Positions 36,185 through 45,586 of a stretch of 64,000 bases of DNA are shown one piece after another. Source of the DNA: Erwinia sp. S63. Its GTDB lineage: Bacteria; Pseudomonadota; Gammaproteobacteria; Enterobacterales; Enterobacteriaceae. Both the position numbers and the translations under genes were made by a program. Numbering within the stretch: position 1 is the stretch's first letter; every line of letters starts with the position of its first letter. A model generated the notes under the pieces. It worked only from the letters and a program-made list of their open reading frames with translations. It searched no databases and had not been told where the DNA came from. The stretch spans positions 124,001 through 188,000 of the forward strand of contig NZ_JACVUP010000006.1 of the NCBI RefSeq assembly GCF_016625195.1. The letters are read 5' to 3'.

Positions 36185-37423
36185 ATGGGTTCACAGTTAT
36201 CCGCAGCAGAAGATTCTCTGTTGCGGCACAGGTCGTTTGTCGCCTTCTGGCTGGCACGCACCTGTTCATCGTTTGGTTTCCAGATGTTTTCCGTGGCGGT
36301 CAGCTGGCAGATCTATGCCATCACCCATAGCGCCATGGCGCTGGGGATGATTGGGCTGATGCAGTTCCTGCCTTCGGTTTTGCTGGCCCTGCCGGCTGGC
36401 CATCTCGCCGATCAGTTTGATCGCCGTCGCATCGTGCTGGTCGGGCAATTCATTGAATGGCTGGCTCTGCTCGGCCTGGTGGCACTGACGCTCATGCACT
36501 GGGCGGATAAAATTGAAATTTGGGGATTGGTGTTTCTGATATCCGTGGCCAAAGCGCTGGAGTGGCCGTCGATCACGTCGATGCTCCCTGCGCTGGTACC
36601 TCCGCCAATCCTCGCGCGTGCCATGGCGGCGAGTTCCGTGGGCGGTCAGGCAGCGGTGATTGTCGGCCCAACCCTGGGTGGCCTGCTGTATGTGGCCGGT
36701 CCCGAGGTGGTTTACGGCGTCTCAGCCCTGTTTTATCTCTTCTCTCTGGTGCTGGTCAGCCGCCTTCGTTATGAACGTCCGCCCCAAACGCGGATGCCGA
36801 TGAATCTCACCACCATGTTTGCGGGCGTGCGCTTTATTCGTGAGCGCAAAGATGTGCTGGGTGTGATTTCTCTCGATCTGTTCGCCGTGTTACTGGGAGG
36901 CGCCACCGCGCTGCTGCCTATCTTTGCGCAGGATATTCTGCATACCGGCCCCTGGGGATTGGGCATGCTGCGCGGTGCGCCCTCTGTGGGGGCGCTCATT
37001 GTTGGCGTGTGGCTGAGCCGTCACAAGCTGGAAAAACACGTCGGCATGATTATGTTTGGTTCGGTGGCAGGCTTTGGGGTCGCCACGCTGGTGTTCGCGC
37101 TCTCTACGCAATTGTGGCTCTCTCTGCTGGCGCTGGCCGCGCTGGGCGGGTTCGATATGGTGAGCATGGTGATTCGCGGTGCGCTGGTACAGCTGGATAC
37201 GCCGGATGATATGCGCGGTCGCGTGAATGCGGTCAACGCCATCTTTATTAACACCTCAAATCAGCTGGGCGAGTTTGAGTCAGGCTTGCTGGCGGCGTGG
37301 ATGGGGGCGGTGCCTGCCGCAGCACTTGGCGGTATCGGCACGCTGGTGGTGGTGGCGGTGTGGATGACGATTTTCCCGCATCTGCGCAAACGGCAGAAGC
37401 TGGAGAATGAAAACGCAGGTTAA
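36185..37423 (+). CDS. MFS exporter, EntS-like (MFS_3 family)
   Basis: A 412-residue protein with about 12 membrane helices. FVAFWLARTCSSFGFQMFSVAVSW, split over the first helix, and PAGHLADQFDRRRIVL are typical of the MFS_3 group that includes the enterobactin exporter EntS. The second half has DMRGRVNAVNAIFINTSNQLGEFE, another group hallmark. No siderophore biosynthesis genes are adjacent, so the substrate is unknown. It converges on the oxidoreductase at 37525, with hairpins between. Confidence 0.78.
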   Translation: MGSQLSAAEDSLLRHRSFVAFWLARTCSSFGFQMFSVAVSWQIYAITHSAMALGMIGLMQFLPSVLLALPAGHLADQFDRRRIVLVGQFIEWLALLGLVALTLMHWADKIEIWGLVFLISVAKALEWPSITSMLPALVPPPILARAMAASSVGGQAAVIVGPTLGGLLYVAGPEVVYGVSALFYLFSLVLVSRLRYERPPQTRMPMNLTTMFAGVRFIRERKDVLGVISLDLFAVLLGGATALLPIFAQDILHTGPWGLGMLRGAPSVGALIVGVWLSRHKLEKHVGMIMFGSVAGFGVATLVFALSTQLWLSLLALAALGGFDMVSMVIRGALVQLDTPDDMRGRVNAVNAIFINTSNQLGEFESGLLAAWMGAVPAAALGGIGTLVVVAVWMTIFPHLRKRQKLENENAG

Positions 37424-37482
37424 GTGCCAACAAAAACCGGCTCGCGGGCCGGTTAATGATGTCACCACTCTGCACTGCCATG

Positions 37483-37515
37483 AAAAGCCCCGCGCAAAGG
37501 GGGATTTGCGCGGGG
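37483..37515 (-). terminator. Terminator of the 37525 oxidoreductase gene
   Basis: CCCCGCGCAAA and TTTGCGCGGGG form a perfect 11-bp stem. On the minus strand it is followed by CTTTT. A second hairpin (AACCGGC-TCGCG-GGCCGGTT, near 37434) could serve the plus-strand exporter gene. Confidence 0.8.
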
Positions 37516-37524
37516 GGATTGACC

Positions 37525-38685
37525 TTAAACGGTCGCGGTTTTCCCCAGGCTGGCGTCAAATTGTTTCCAGCTGTCTGTCATATCCACCACGGTTTTCGAT
37601 TTTCGTGCTTCATCGATTTTAATCGCGGTCAGACCCGCTTCCAGTGCATCCACCACGGATACTTTCAGTGGTGTTCCCTGTTTAATGTGCTTGACGATCT
37701 CTTCAGCCATCAACGCATCGGCACCATAGTGACCGTCATAGGCATTGCCGCTGTAGGTGGTATCGACTTCACGCTCGCCGGTACGGGCGTTGTGTACGCG
37801 GAAGTAGTTACGCACAAAGTCGCCCTCAGCCATGCCGTCGGTGCCCATCACGCAGAAACGACGAAATTCATCCGGCACGTTGAGGTTGGCGTGGAAGGCG
37901 AGGGTTGCGCCATTGGCGTATTCGATCAGCGCTGTCTGGTAATCGACGATATCGGCGTCGCCGTCAAACACCGCATCCGTGCTCGACCAGCCGCTGGGCT
38001 TCACGTGATACACCTCAGATTGCGGTGTGACAGCGCCGGTGGGTGCATGCTGCGGGGTGAAGTTCTTACGTCCACCAAAACTGGCTACGCGTACCGGGCG
38101 TTCACCGACTAATCCCTGATAGAGATCGATGTCGTGGCAGCATTTTTCCAGAATATAAGGACCGGCGTATTTTTCCAGACGTCGCCAGTCGCGCTGGAAG
38201 AAGGCGCCGTGATAAGGCTTGATGTGTTCAGTGGCTTCGATTGAGGTGATTTCACCGAGACGATTTTCATCGCGTGCGTTCAACAGATCGTGATACAGCG
38301 GTGAGTAACGCAGAACAAGGCCGACCAGAATGCGCTCATGGCCATATTGTTGTACCAGTTGCGCCATCGCCATCGTCTGCTCTTCATTGATCACCACCGG
38401 TTTCTCGGTGAATACGGTGTAACCGGCGGCCAGTCCCTGACGGATATGCTCGAGGTGCATAAAGTTGGGTGACCCCACCAGCAACAGATCGAAACCACCG
38501 TGCTGGAGCAGCGCATCCACGCTGTCGAACGCCTTCCCGGCATCAATACCGAAGGTGTGAAGATTTGGCAAGCCAGCGGGAGCTGGATCGACGTAACCTA
38601 CCACGGAGAACTCTGCGTCAGCTTTGTTGAACTCTTTCACCACATGGGAAAGACGAAAGCCCAGACCAATAATGCCCACTTTCAT
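37525..38685 (-). CDS. Gfo/Idh/MocA-family sugar oxidoreductase
   Basis: A 386-residue NAD(P)-dependent oxidoreductase. The Rossmann start is VGIIGLGFRLSHVV, and TEKPVVINEE carries the family Glu-Lys-Pro with the catalytic lysine. The C-terminal domain has KCCHDIDLYQGL, where the His-Asp pair fits the catalytic site. It is divergent from the BadF-type kinase gene (38953), with an inverted repeat between, so it probably belongs to the same sugar locus. The substrate is unknown; an amino-sugar or disaccharide derivative is possible (inference). Confidence 0.83.
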   Translation of the reverse strand: MKVGIIGLGFRLSHVVKEFNKADAEFSVVGYVDPAPAGLPNLHTFGIDAGKAFDSVDALLQHGGFDLLLVGSPNFMHLEHIRQGLAAGYTVFTEKPVVINEEQTMAMAQLVQQYGHERILVGLVLRYSPLYHDLLNARDENRLGEITSIEATEHIKPYHGAFFQRDWRRLEKYAGPYILEKCCHDIDLYQGLVGERPVRVASFGGRKNFTPQHAPTGAVTPQSEVYHVKPSGWSSTDAVFDGDADIVDYQTALIEYANGATLAFHANLNVPDEFRRFCVMGTDGMAEGDFVRNYFRVHNARTGEREVDTTYSGNAYDGHYGADALMAEEIVKHIKQGTPLKVSVVDALEAGLTAIKIDEARKSKTVVDMTDSWKQFDASLGKTATV

Positions 38686-38819
38686 GTTGTACCCCTGAAG
38701 CCCGTTGCTTGTTAGCTGCCCGACCCATCAGGCTGCTGATAATCTGACCGTTAACTTATTACGACAGAAAAACTAATGTCAATCCGTAACGCCGATCTCA
38801 AATTGGTGTTTTAAGTTAT

Positions 38820-38844
38820 ATTAATGTTTTTATTGAACATTAAT
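38820..38844. promoter_or_regulatory. Inverted repeat between the divergent oxidoreductase and kinase genes
   Basis: ATTAATGTT-TTTATTG-AACATTAAT has perfect 9-bp arms in a 267-base AT-rich gap. ROK repressors of the NagC type bind AT-rich dyads of similar size, so the adjacent ROK protein is the prime candidate. Confidence 0.5.
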
Positions 38845-38952
38845 TAACTATACGGAATGCGTATTTATTTATGATTGCGATTTAAGTTTTTTTCCCCTAT
38901 CTTTCGCACATCTATAAGTATCATGCCGTTCGTGGCAGGCAGGAGGAAGCGC

Positions 38953-39828
38953 GTGCAATCACTTTTGCTGGGAATTGATGGTGGTGGTACGCACTGTCGC
39001 GGACGCCTGACGGACAGCGCTGGCCGTATGCTGGCGGAAGCGACAGGCGGGCCCGCCAATGTCTGGTCGCAGTATGATGCCGCCATCACCGCTATTGAAT
39101 CGGTCATCGACACACTCTTTCAACAAGCGGGGCTGGCTGCCGATGCGCGCGACCGCACTTTGCTGGTGGCGGGTTTAGCAGGCGCCAATGTGGCATCGGT
39201 GCACACGCGGCTGCAAAGCTGGCAGCCACGTTGTCAGGGACGCTATCTGTTTACCGATGTTGAGATCGCCTGTGCGGGTGCGCACGATGGCGCACCAGGC
39301 GCGGTGTTGATCGTCGGGACGGGCAGCCAGGGCGCAGCCTGGGACGGCGCGCAGTTTACCCTGCTGGGCGGCTGGGGTTTTGCCCTGTCCGATGCCGGTT
39401 CGGGCGCCATCCTTGGACGCCGTGCACGGCGCTTAGCGCTGCTGGCGCACGAAGCTATCGTGCCTGCCTCGACGCTGACTAAACGTATTATGGCGTTGCA
39501 TCAAAACAGCCCAGAGCAGATGTTAATCTGGTCACAACAGGCCACGCCCGCCGAGTGGGGCAGCGTTGTGCCTGAAGTCTTTGCCGCCGCGCAGCAGGGC
39601 GATCCCCATGGCATTGCGCTGCTACAGCAAGCCGCTGCCGATATCGTGCAGATGGTGCAACCACTGCTGGCGCGCAGCGACGGCAAACTGGCCCTGATGG
39701 GAGGGATCGCCGTGCCGATTCAACCCTGGTTACCCGCCGACATTGCCGCACAGCTTGTGCCGCCGCAGGGCGATGCCTTAAGCGGCGCACTGCGCCTCGC
39801 CAGCCAGTTCAGCCAGCAACCGGCTTAG
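38953..39828 (+). CDS. BadF/BcrA-type kinase, N-acetylglucosamine kinase-like
   Basis: A 291-residue ASKHA-fold protein starting at GTG 38953 behind AGGAGG (38941-38946). LLLGIDGGGTHCRGRL is the phosphate-1 loop. Further motifs include VLIVGTGSQGAAWD (phosphate-2) and GGWGFALSDAGSGAILGRRA. This COG2971 group contains ATP-dependent N-acetylglucosamine and glucosamine kinases. It is followed after 26 bases by a ROK regulator. The setting beside an ABC sugar importer points to cytosolic phosphorylation of the imported amino sugar (inference). Earlier in-frame starts add an unrelated extension. Confidence 0.78.
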   Translation: MQSLLLGIDGGGTHCRGRLTDSAGRMLAEATGGPANVWSQYDAAITAIESVIDTLFQQAGLAADARDRTLLVAGLAGANVASVHTRLQSWQPRCQGRYLFTDVEIACAGAHDGAPGAVLIVGTGSQGAAWDGAQFTLLGGWGFALSDAGSGAILGRRARRLALLAHEAIVPASTLTKRIMALHQNSPEQMLIWSQQATPAEWGSVVPEVFAAAQQGDPHGIALLQQAAADIVQMVQPLLARSDGKLALMGGIAVPIQPWLPADIAAQLVPPQGDALSGALRLASQFSQQPA

Positions 39829-39854
39829 CCTCTTCTAACTTAAAAAAGAGATCC

Positions 39855-40976
39855 ATGAGCGCTCCCAACGTAACTGCACGCATTTTGCGGCTGATTGTCG
39901 AAAATGCGCCGATCAGCCAGTCTGACCTCAAAGTCCGCAGCGGCCTGAGCATGTCCACGGTATCGCAGGCCACTAATCGTTTGCTCTCCGGCGGCATTGT
40001 GCAGGAGCTGGGGCTGCGTCGCGTCTCGATGGGGCGGCCAAAAACCCTGCTCGGCCTCAACCCGGATCACGCCAGCGTGGTGGGCATACAGCTTAACGCC
40101 GAACGTAATTTGATCGTCTTAACCGATCTCAGCGGCAACATTATTGGCGAACAGCAGATCCCTTCAGGCGCGATGACCCCCAAGCAACTGGGTGATGCGC
40201 TGGCGAAGTTTTTGCGTGGCGTCGAAGGAAAGAAAGTCGGTGCCATTGGGCTGGCCCTCTCGGGGCTGGTGGATGCCAGTAACGGGGTATGCGTGCTGTC
40301 ACGCGCGCTGGGCTGGAACAACGTGCCGATTGCACGCCTGCTGGAAGAACGTTTTTCGCTGCCGGTATTTATCGAAAATGATGCCAATGCCTTAGCCATG
40401 GCCGCGCTGGTTTTTGGTCAGTTGGGCCATGCGCAGTCAGCGGTGATCGCCACCTTTGGCAAAGGGATTGGGGCGGGAATCTTGCTGGATCGCCAGCTCT
40501 ATCGCGGCCGCCATGGCAAAGCCGGTGAGATTGGTGTGTCATTGCTCGGTGATGGCTCCGAACGTTTACTGGAGGATGTCGCCTCGTCGCAGGCGATTTT
40601 GCAGCGCGTGGCAGTTTCACTGAAAGAAGCGCTGCCGCAGACGCTACGCGATCTGGATAGCCAGCCCACACCTGAAGTGCTTAGCGCGCTGGCGGAAGCC
40701 GGGCAGCATCTGGGCATGTCGCTGGCGAATCTGTCGGTGGCTTACGATCCTGACGTGGTGTATCTGGCGATGGAACCGCAGATGGCCTCGCGCATCCTGC
40801 TCGACCACATCACGCAGAGTTTCCAGACCTATCGGCTGAAGATCACGCCGCAAATGACGCCGCTGCAGTTCCTCACCGAGTCGAATCGTATGTGGGCACA
40901 GGGTGCGGCAGGTTTCGCGGTGAATAAGCTGTTGGATTTACTGGCGGCGCAGGCCGATGAAGAGACGGTGTCTTAA
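39855..40976 (+). CDS. ROK-family transcriptional regulator (NagC/Mlc-like)
   Basis: A 373-residue protein. The N-terminal winged HTH (SQSDLKVRSGLSMSTVSQATN) is followed by a sugar-kinase-like ROK domain with IENDANALAMAA and GKGIGAGILLD. The zinc-binding CxCGxxGC cluster of typical ROK proteins is missing; HGKAGEIGVS is followed by LLGDGSERLLEDVAS. It shares an operon with the kinase gene and probably governs the surrounding sugar genes. Confidence 0.85.
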   Translation: MSAPNVTARILRLIVENAPISQSDLKVRSGLSMSTVSQATNRLLSGGIVQELGLRRVSMGRPKTLLGLNPDHASVVGIQLNAERNLIVLTDLSGNIIGEQQIPSGAMTPKQLGDALAKFLRGVEGKKVGAIGLALSGLVDASNGVCVLSRALGWNNVPIARLLEERFSLPVFIENDANALAMAALVFGQLGHAQSAVIATFGKGIGAGILLDRQLYRGRHGKAGEIGVSLLGDGSERLLEDVASSQAILQRVAVSLKEALPQTLRDLDSQPTPEVLSALAEAGQHLGMSLANLSVAYDPDVVYLAMEPQMASRILLDHITQSFQTYRLKITPQMTPLQFLTESNRMWAQGAAGFAVNKLLDLLAAQADEETVS

Positions 40977-41034
40977 AGCAGCAATCAATGGAGTGGCGCG
41001 ATCTGCATCGACGTTGTTCACTCGTTATCAAGAG

Positions 41035-41059
41035 AGCGCCGTAGCATAACTACGGCGCT
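41035..41059. terminator. Hairpin between the ROK and ABC ATPase genes
   Basis: AGCGCCGTAG-CATAA-CTACGGCGCT is a perfect 10-bp stem between convergent genes, followed by a weak T-containing tract. Confidence 0.7.
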
Positions 41060-41075
41060 TGCTTCGTTAAGGCGC

Positions 41076-42167
41076 TTAACGCAGGCGCAATCCCTGCTCA
41101 TCAAACAACATCCCGCGTTCACCATTGACCTGATAACTGACGCGGTCGCCAATCTCATGTTCTGCCGCGTTACGCTCCTCAATCACCAGTAACTTCTCCT
41201 CACCGATATCCAGGTAAAGATAGTTGGTGTGCCCCAGCATCTCGCTGAATGACAAATCAGCGCTAAAGCTCAGCGCATCGGTATCCTGATTAGCCGGCGA
41301 GAAATGTTCAGGTCGGATTCCCAGCGTGACTTTTTGCCCTTCATGACAGGCTGCGTCGATCTTCATGGTCAGCGTGTGAATGCCCAATGCGGGCACGCGC
41401 AACTGCACGGCACCTGGCGCGATCGTAGCGATTTCCGCCTGCAGGAAGTTCATCTTCGGTGAACCGATAAACCCGGCGACAAACAGATTGTCGGGATCGT
41501 GATACAGCGCCATCGGAGCACCCACCTGCTCAATTTTTCCCTGACGAAGCACCACGATGCGATCGGCCAGCGTCATCGCTTCCAGCTGGTCGTGCGTGAC
41601 ATAAATCATGGTGTTGCCCAGTGAGGCGTGCAGGCGAGCGATCTCAATGCGCATCTGTAGCCGCAGCTCAGCATCCAGATTGGAGAGAGGTTCATCAAAC
41701 AGGAAAATACGTGGATGGCGGATGATGGCGCGACCAATGGCCACACGCTGACGCTGGCCGCCGGAGAGCGCACGTGGCAGGCGATCCAGCAGTTCCGTCA
41801 GATGCAGACGCGCCGCCGTCTGGTTGATCGCTTTCTCAATTTCCGCTTTGGATTTCTTCATCACTTCCAGCGGGTAAGCCAGATTGCCGCGCACCGTCAT
41901 ATTCGGATAGAGCGCATAGGACTGAAACACCATGGCAATGCCGCGCTCGGTGGCGGGCTGGTGCGTCATGTCTGCGCCTTCAATCAGCAGCTTGCCGTCG
42001 CTGATCTCCTCCAGCCCGGCAATCATGCGCAGCAAGGTCGATTTACCGCAGCCGGAAGGGCCGACAAACACCACGAACTCGCCGCTGTTAATGGTGAGAT
42101 CGATACCGTGAATCACATTCACATGGTCGTAGGACTTTTTAACGCTTTGCAGATGCAGGCTGGTCAT
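41076..42167 (-). CDS. ABC transporter ATPase, MalK/UgpC type
   Basis: A 363-residue protein. Walker A is GPSGCGKST, the Q-loop lies near FQSYALYPNM, the signature is LSGGQRQRVAIGRA, Walker B is IFLFDEPLSNLDAE and the switch His is in YVTHDQ. A C-terminal regulatory (TOBE) domain of about 120 residues follows. It is the likely energy unit for the binding protein and permeases at 43312-46401, although it is on the opposite strand. MalK-type ATPases are often shared among sugar ABC systems. A GNAT gene lies just upstream on the same strand. Confidence 0.92.
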   Translation of the reverse strand: MTSLHLQSVKKSYDHVNVIHGIDLTINSGEFVVFVGPSGCGKSTLLRMIAGLEEISDGKLLIEGADMTHQPATERGIAMVFQSYALYPNMTVRGNLAYPLEVMKKSKAEIEKAINQTAARLHLTELLDRLPRALSGGQRQRVAIGRAIIRHPRIFLFDEPLSNLDAELRLQMRIEIARLHASLGNTMIYVTHDQLEAMTLADRIVVLRQGKIEQVGAPMALYHDPDNLFVAGFIGSPKMNFLQAEIATIAPGAVQLRVPALGIHTLTMKIDAACHEGQKVTLGIRPEHFSPANQDTDALSFSADLSFSEMLGHTNYLYLDIGEEKLLVIEERNAAEHEIGDRVSYQVNGERGMLFDEQGLRLR

Positions 42168-42180
42168 GGTGATGCCTCAA

Positions 42181-42780
42181 TCAGAGTAGTTGGCCCATGT
42201 AGATGGCGTTGCTGCGCATAATGTGCGTGAAACCGAGGCGTTGATAAAACCCGCATACCTTCTCGTTTTGCAGACTCACGCCCAGATAAACACCCGGTAC
42301 GCCAGCGGCGCGCAGATCCTGCAGCAGCTGCTCAATCAGTTTTCGTCCCCAGCCGCCTTGCTGGGCTGGCGGCAGCAGATTGATATGCAGATGTGCAGGC
42401 CATTGCGCTACCAGTTGTTCTGCAGCGGCATCTGGCTGGAGGATGGCATCCAGCACTTTGCTGTCGAGGGGGGCTCGCGGCGTGTAGTCGCGATATTGCT
42501 GTTGCAGTGGCGGCCACCAATGCGCATCCAGTTCTGCTTCGAAGGCGCGTGAATCCGGTGCTGCCACCGCATAACCCATCACTTCACCCTCTATTTCAAG
42601 GGCATAAGCAAAGTCAGGCGCAAAGCGCGCGTAGGGAATGACAAAGCGCAGGCCGGGCAGTGCCGGGTCGGAATAGAGCGCGGTGGCATCAGTGCCCGCA
42701 TTGGCCGTTTCTAAGCAGATGCGCGACAGGGCCGGAAAATCGCTCTCGCTGGCGCGGCGAATAACACCTTTAGCCGTCAT
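42181..42780 (-). CDS. GNAT-family acetyltransferase
   Basis: A 199-residue protein with the GNAT fold. The acetyl-CoA site fits around GGWGRKLIEQLLQDLRAAG (Q/R-x-x-G-x-G/A variant), and a late VCGFYQRLGFTHI matches motif B. It lies 13 bases upstream of the ABC ATPase gene and is co-oriented, so it may acetylate a substrate linked to this sugar locus (inference). The substrate is unknown. Confidence 0.78.
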   Translation of the reverse strand: MTAKGVIRRASESDFPALSRICLETANAGTDATALYSDPALPGLRFVIPYARFAPDFAYALEIEGEVMGYAVAAPDSRAFEAELDAHWWPPLQQQYRDYTPRAPLDSKVLDAILQPDAAAEQLVAQWPAHLHINLLPPAQQGGWGRKLIEQLLQDLRAAGVPGVYLGVSLQNEKVCGFYQRLGFTHIMRSNAIYMGQLL

Positions 42781-43186
42781 GGTGGTGCCTCTGTGGTCAT
42801 GAGATGAACAGATTTTACGGTAAATAAAGCTGACTTAGTTTTCAAGGTGTAATAATTGCGCTACCGCACAACATCGAGGTAAATCCAGAGAGCGGGCGAT
42901 GGCGTGAACGGCCACGTGAAGCGGCGCAGAGCCTGTGGTGCCTGTGTTCTGGGATGATTATGCCGCAGAGGTCTCTCACATCTCTCAATAAGTATAGAAT
43001 TTTCATATGGTCTGTCAGTGGGTTAATGCAGGTGAACGGCGTGAGTGATTTGTGCTGGCTGTAGGGGTGGGTCTTCTTATGGTGTGCGCTTCAGCGGTTG
43101 TCAGGCAGGATTCTCTGCTGTATAGCCTGCCTTTCTTCTCACAATTTGCACTGTATCACAGAGCAAAAATTCCGCAGCGAGGGTGT

Positions 43187-43219
43187 TTGACTTTCTTTTG
43201 TTCATAAAGTAAGTATGAA
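43187..43219 (+). promoter_or_regulatory. Promoter with overlapping dyad before the sugar ABC operon
   Basis: TTGACT (43187) is followed after 17 bases by TAAGTA (43210). A TTCATA-AAGTAAG-TATGAA dyad (43201-43219) covers the -10 and suggests repressor control. ACTGTATCACA (43150) upstream may be a weak CRP half. The rest of the 42781-43311 gap shows no gene or known repeat. Confidence 0.45.
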
Positions 43220-43311
43220 TTAACGTTGTTTTTACTGCTGCTGAATCAACCTGCCAGGACATGCAGGTGTCGCGATGAAGGGATGCCAGTCATCTGTTGG
43301 AGAAACCGAGC

Positions 43312-44655
43312 ATGATGTGTGATTCAACCAAACGTCCGTCCCGTATGAAAAGCTCACTGCGCAGTGTGTCGCGTCTGGTTTCAGCCGGGATTTTGCTCGG
43401 TGCGACCCTGGCGACGGCACAAGCGGTCACGCTGAACGAATGGGATATTTATAACTATCCGCAGCAAACCGAAGCCGTGGATGAAGCGGTTAAAGCGTTC
43501 CAGCAAAAGAATCCGGGCATTACCATTCAGCGCTCGGTGCACTCCTTTGAAGACACGCGTATTCCACTGAAGCTGGCGCTGACCGCCGGTGATGGTCCGC
43601 AAATCGCGCAGGTCAATCAGGGCGGTGGCGATATGGGTTCACTGGTGAAAGACAAACTGCTGTGGCCGCTGGACGATTATGCCAAAACCTACGGCTGGAC
43701 CACGCGCTTCCCGGATTCGATCCTCAAGCGTAACCGCTGGTCTGATAAACAAGACTTTGGTAGCGGCAAGCTATATGGCGTGGCGAGTCTCGGTGAAATG
43801 GTGGGGCTGTATTACAACAAGGCGCTGCTGGACAAAGCGGGTGTTGCGGTACCGAAAACCCTGCCTGAACTGGAAGCGGCAATGGAGAAGCTGAAAGCCG
43901 CCGGTACGCCGCCGATGATGCTCGGCCTGCTGGACGGCAACATGGGCCAGCAGCTGCTGAGTACGGTATGGGAAGCACAGATTGAGAGTAAAGATCGCAA
44001 AGCCCTCGACGATCTGATTTACGACGTCGGCGGCACCTTCAAAGACGACAAGCTGGTGAAAGCGGCGAGCATGATGAAAAGCTGGAAAGACAAAGGCTAC
44101 TTCTTCCCTGGCTTCGAAGGCATTGGCCATGATGATGCGGCCACGCTGTTCCAGAATGGTCAGGCCGCGTTCCTGGTGAGCGGCACGTGGTATCTCGGTC
44201 AGTTCAAAGACAATAAAGATGTGCACTTCGCGGCGATGCCGATGGGTGAGGGGGTACAGCATGCGCTAATGGTGGGCGGTACCGATCTGGCGTTCTCGAT
44301 CACCAACACCGCGAAAACCAAAGAGCAGCAGGATGCGGCGGCCAAATTTATCGATTACATCGTTTCCGATGAGATGGCTAACCGCTGGTTGAAAGTGGGC
44401 TTCCTGCCGGCAGGCACCAGCAAGAATGCACAAATCCCGGCGGATAACCCGTTGCTGGCAGAGACGTATCAGGTGTGGGTCACCCTCAACGAGCATGATG
44501 GCCTCGGCCATTATCTGGATTGGGCCACGCCGACCATGAACGCCGAGCTGAATCAGAACGTGCAGCTGTTACTGGCCGGAAGGCAGACGCCGGAGCAGAT
44601 GGTCACCAATTTCGACAACAACTATCAACGTTACCTGAAAACCCTGAAGCACTGA
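43312..44655 (+). CDS. Sugar ABC transporter substrate-binding protein
   Basis: A 447-residue extracellular solute-binding protein of the MalE/UgpB type (family 1). Start ATG 43312 has GGAG nine bases before it; the ATG at 43345 would leave a tighter signal peptide ([19 protein letters not shown], cut near AQAV). The mature part has typical lobes ([24 protein letters not shown] segment; [14 protein letters not shown]). It delivers an oligosaccharide or sugar to the two permeases that follow in the same operon. Confidence 0.88.
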   Translation: MMCDSTKRPSRMKSSLRSVSRLVSAGILLGATLATAQAVTLNEWDIYNYPQQTEAVDEAVKAFQQKNPGITIQRSVHSFEDTRIPLKLALTAGDGPQIAQVNQGGGDMGSLVKDKLLWPLDDYAKTYGWTTRFPDSILKRNRWSDKQDFGSGKLYGVASLGEMVGLYYNKALLDKAGVAVPKTLPELEAAMEKLKAAGTPPMMLGLLDGNMGQQLLSTVWEAQIESKDRKALDDLIYDVGGTFKDDKLVKAASMMKSWKDKGYFFPGFEGIGHDDAATLFQNGQAAFLVSGTWYLGQFKDNKDVHFAAMPMGEGVQHALMVGGTDLAFSITNTAKTKEQQDAAAKFIDYIVSDEMANRWLKVGFLPAGTSKNAQIPADNPLLAETYQVWVTLNEHDGLGHYLDWATPTMNAELNQNVQLLLAGRQTPEQMVTNFDNNYQRYLKTLKH

Positions 44656-44713
44656 TGACGTCCGGCCCGACAGCAATGCCGGGCCGTGAATTAGCCTGCA
44701 AGCGAGTAAGGTT

Positions 44714-45586
44714 ATGCTGAACAAATCTGCCTGGCGCAACGCGCTCTATCTTCTGCCTGCCGTACTGGTCTATGCGGTGTTTTTACTCCTGCCGCTGCTG
44801 GCCTCGCTCGGCATCAGTTTCACTGAGTGGGATGGCACTTCCCTGCCGATTTTTACCGGTATCAGTAACTACGTGCGTATGTTCCAGGACCCGGTGTTTC
44901 GGGTGGCGCTGGGTAACAATGCGCTGCTGATGTTGTTTTACACCTTGCTGCCGATTGGCGTCGGTCTGCTGTTGTGCAGCTTCCTGTATGAAACGCGCAA
45001 CGGTAAAGAGCGCAGCGTGTTGCGTATCCTGTTTTTCCTGCCCTACATCATGCCGATGGCGGTTCTTGGCGTGGTGTGGCGCTGGCTGTATAACCCGGCG
45101 TTTGGTCCTATCGATCAGTTCCTGCGCGCCATCGGATTGCCACAGCTGGCGCTCTCCTGGTTAGGCGATTTCACCTGGGCGTTACCGGCCGTGGGTTTTG
45201 TCGCCACCTGGTATTTCTTTGGATTCTGTCTGGTGCTGTTTATGGCCGGATTACAGCGTATGGATCCCTCGCTGTTAGAAGCCGCCGATTTGGATGGTTC
45301 TTCACGGCGTCAGAAGTTTATGCGTATCACGCTGCCCTCACTGCGCCCGGAACTGCGCATTGCGCTGCTGCTGACGGTGATTGCCAGCCTGAAGGCCTTC
45401 GATCTGGTGTATGTCATGACGCAAGGCGGGCCGGGCACCTCGACCATGGTGACCAATATCTTTATGTATAAGCAGGGCTTTGACCTGCATTACTTTGGCT
45501 ACGCGTCTGCGGTCGCCGTGTTCAGTATGTTGATTGTGCTGATGATCAACGCCTGTATTCATTTTGCTATTCGGGAGCGTCACTGA
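44714..45586 (+). CDS. Sugar ABC transporter permease, MalF type
   Basis: A 290-residue inner-membrane protein with six helices. The EAA loop reads EAADLDGSSRRQKFMRITLPSL, in line with the binding site for a MalK-type ATPase. Its stop TGA shares one base with the next ATG (TGATG). Pairs with the following permease. Confidence 0.9.
   Translation: MLNKSAWRNALYLLPAVLVYAVFLLLPLLASLGISFTEWDGTSLPIFTGISNYVRMFQDPVFRVALGNNALLMLFYTLLPIGVGLLLCSFLYETRNGKERSVLRILFFLPYIMPMAVLGVVWRWLYNPAFGPIDQFLRAIGLPQLALSWLGDFTWALPAVGFVATWYFFGFCLVLFMAGLQRMDPSLLEAADLDGSSRRQKFMRITLPSLRPELRIALLLTVIASLKAFDLVYVMTQGGPGTSTMVTNIFMYKQGFDLHYFGYASAVAVFSMLIVLMINACIHFAIRERH

Noticed and set aside
41076-42167. ABC ATPase as part of a complete maltose system
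   Set aside because: No malE, malQ, malP or malT-type genes are nearby; the similarity is to the general MalK/UgpC class only.
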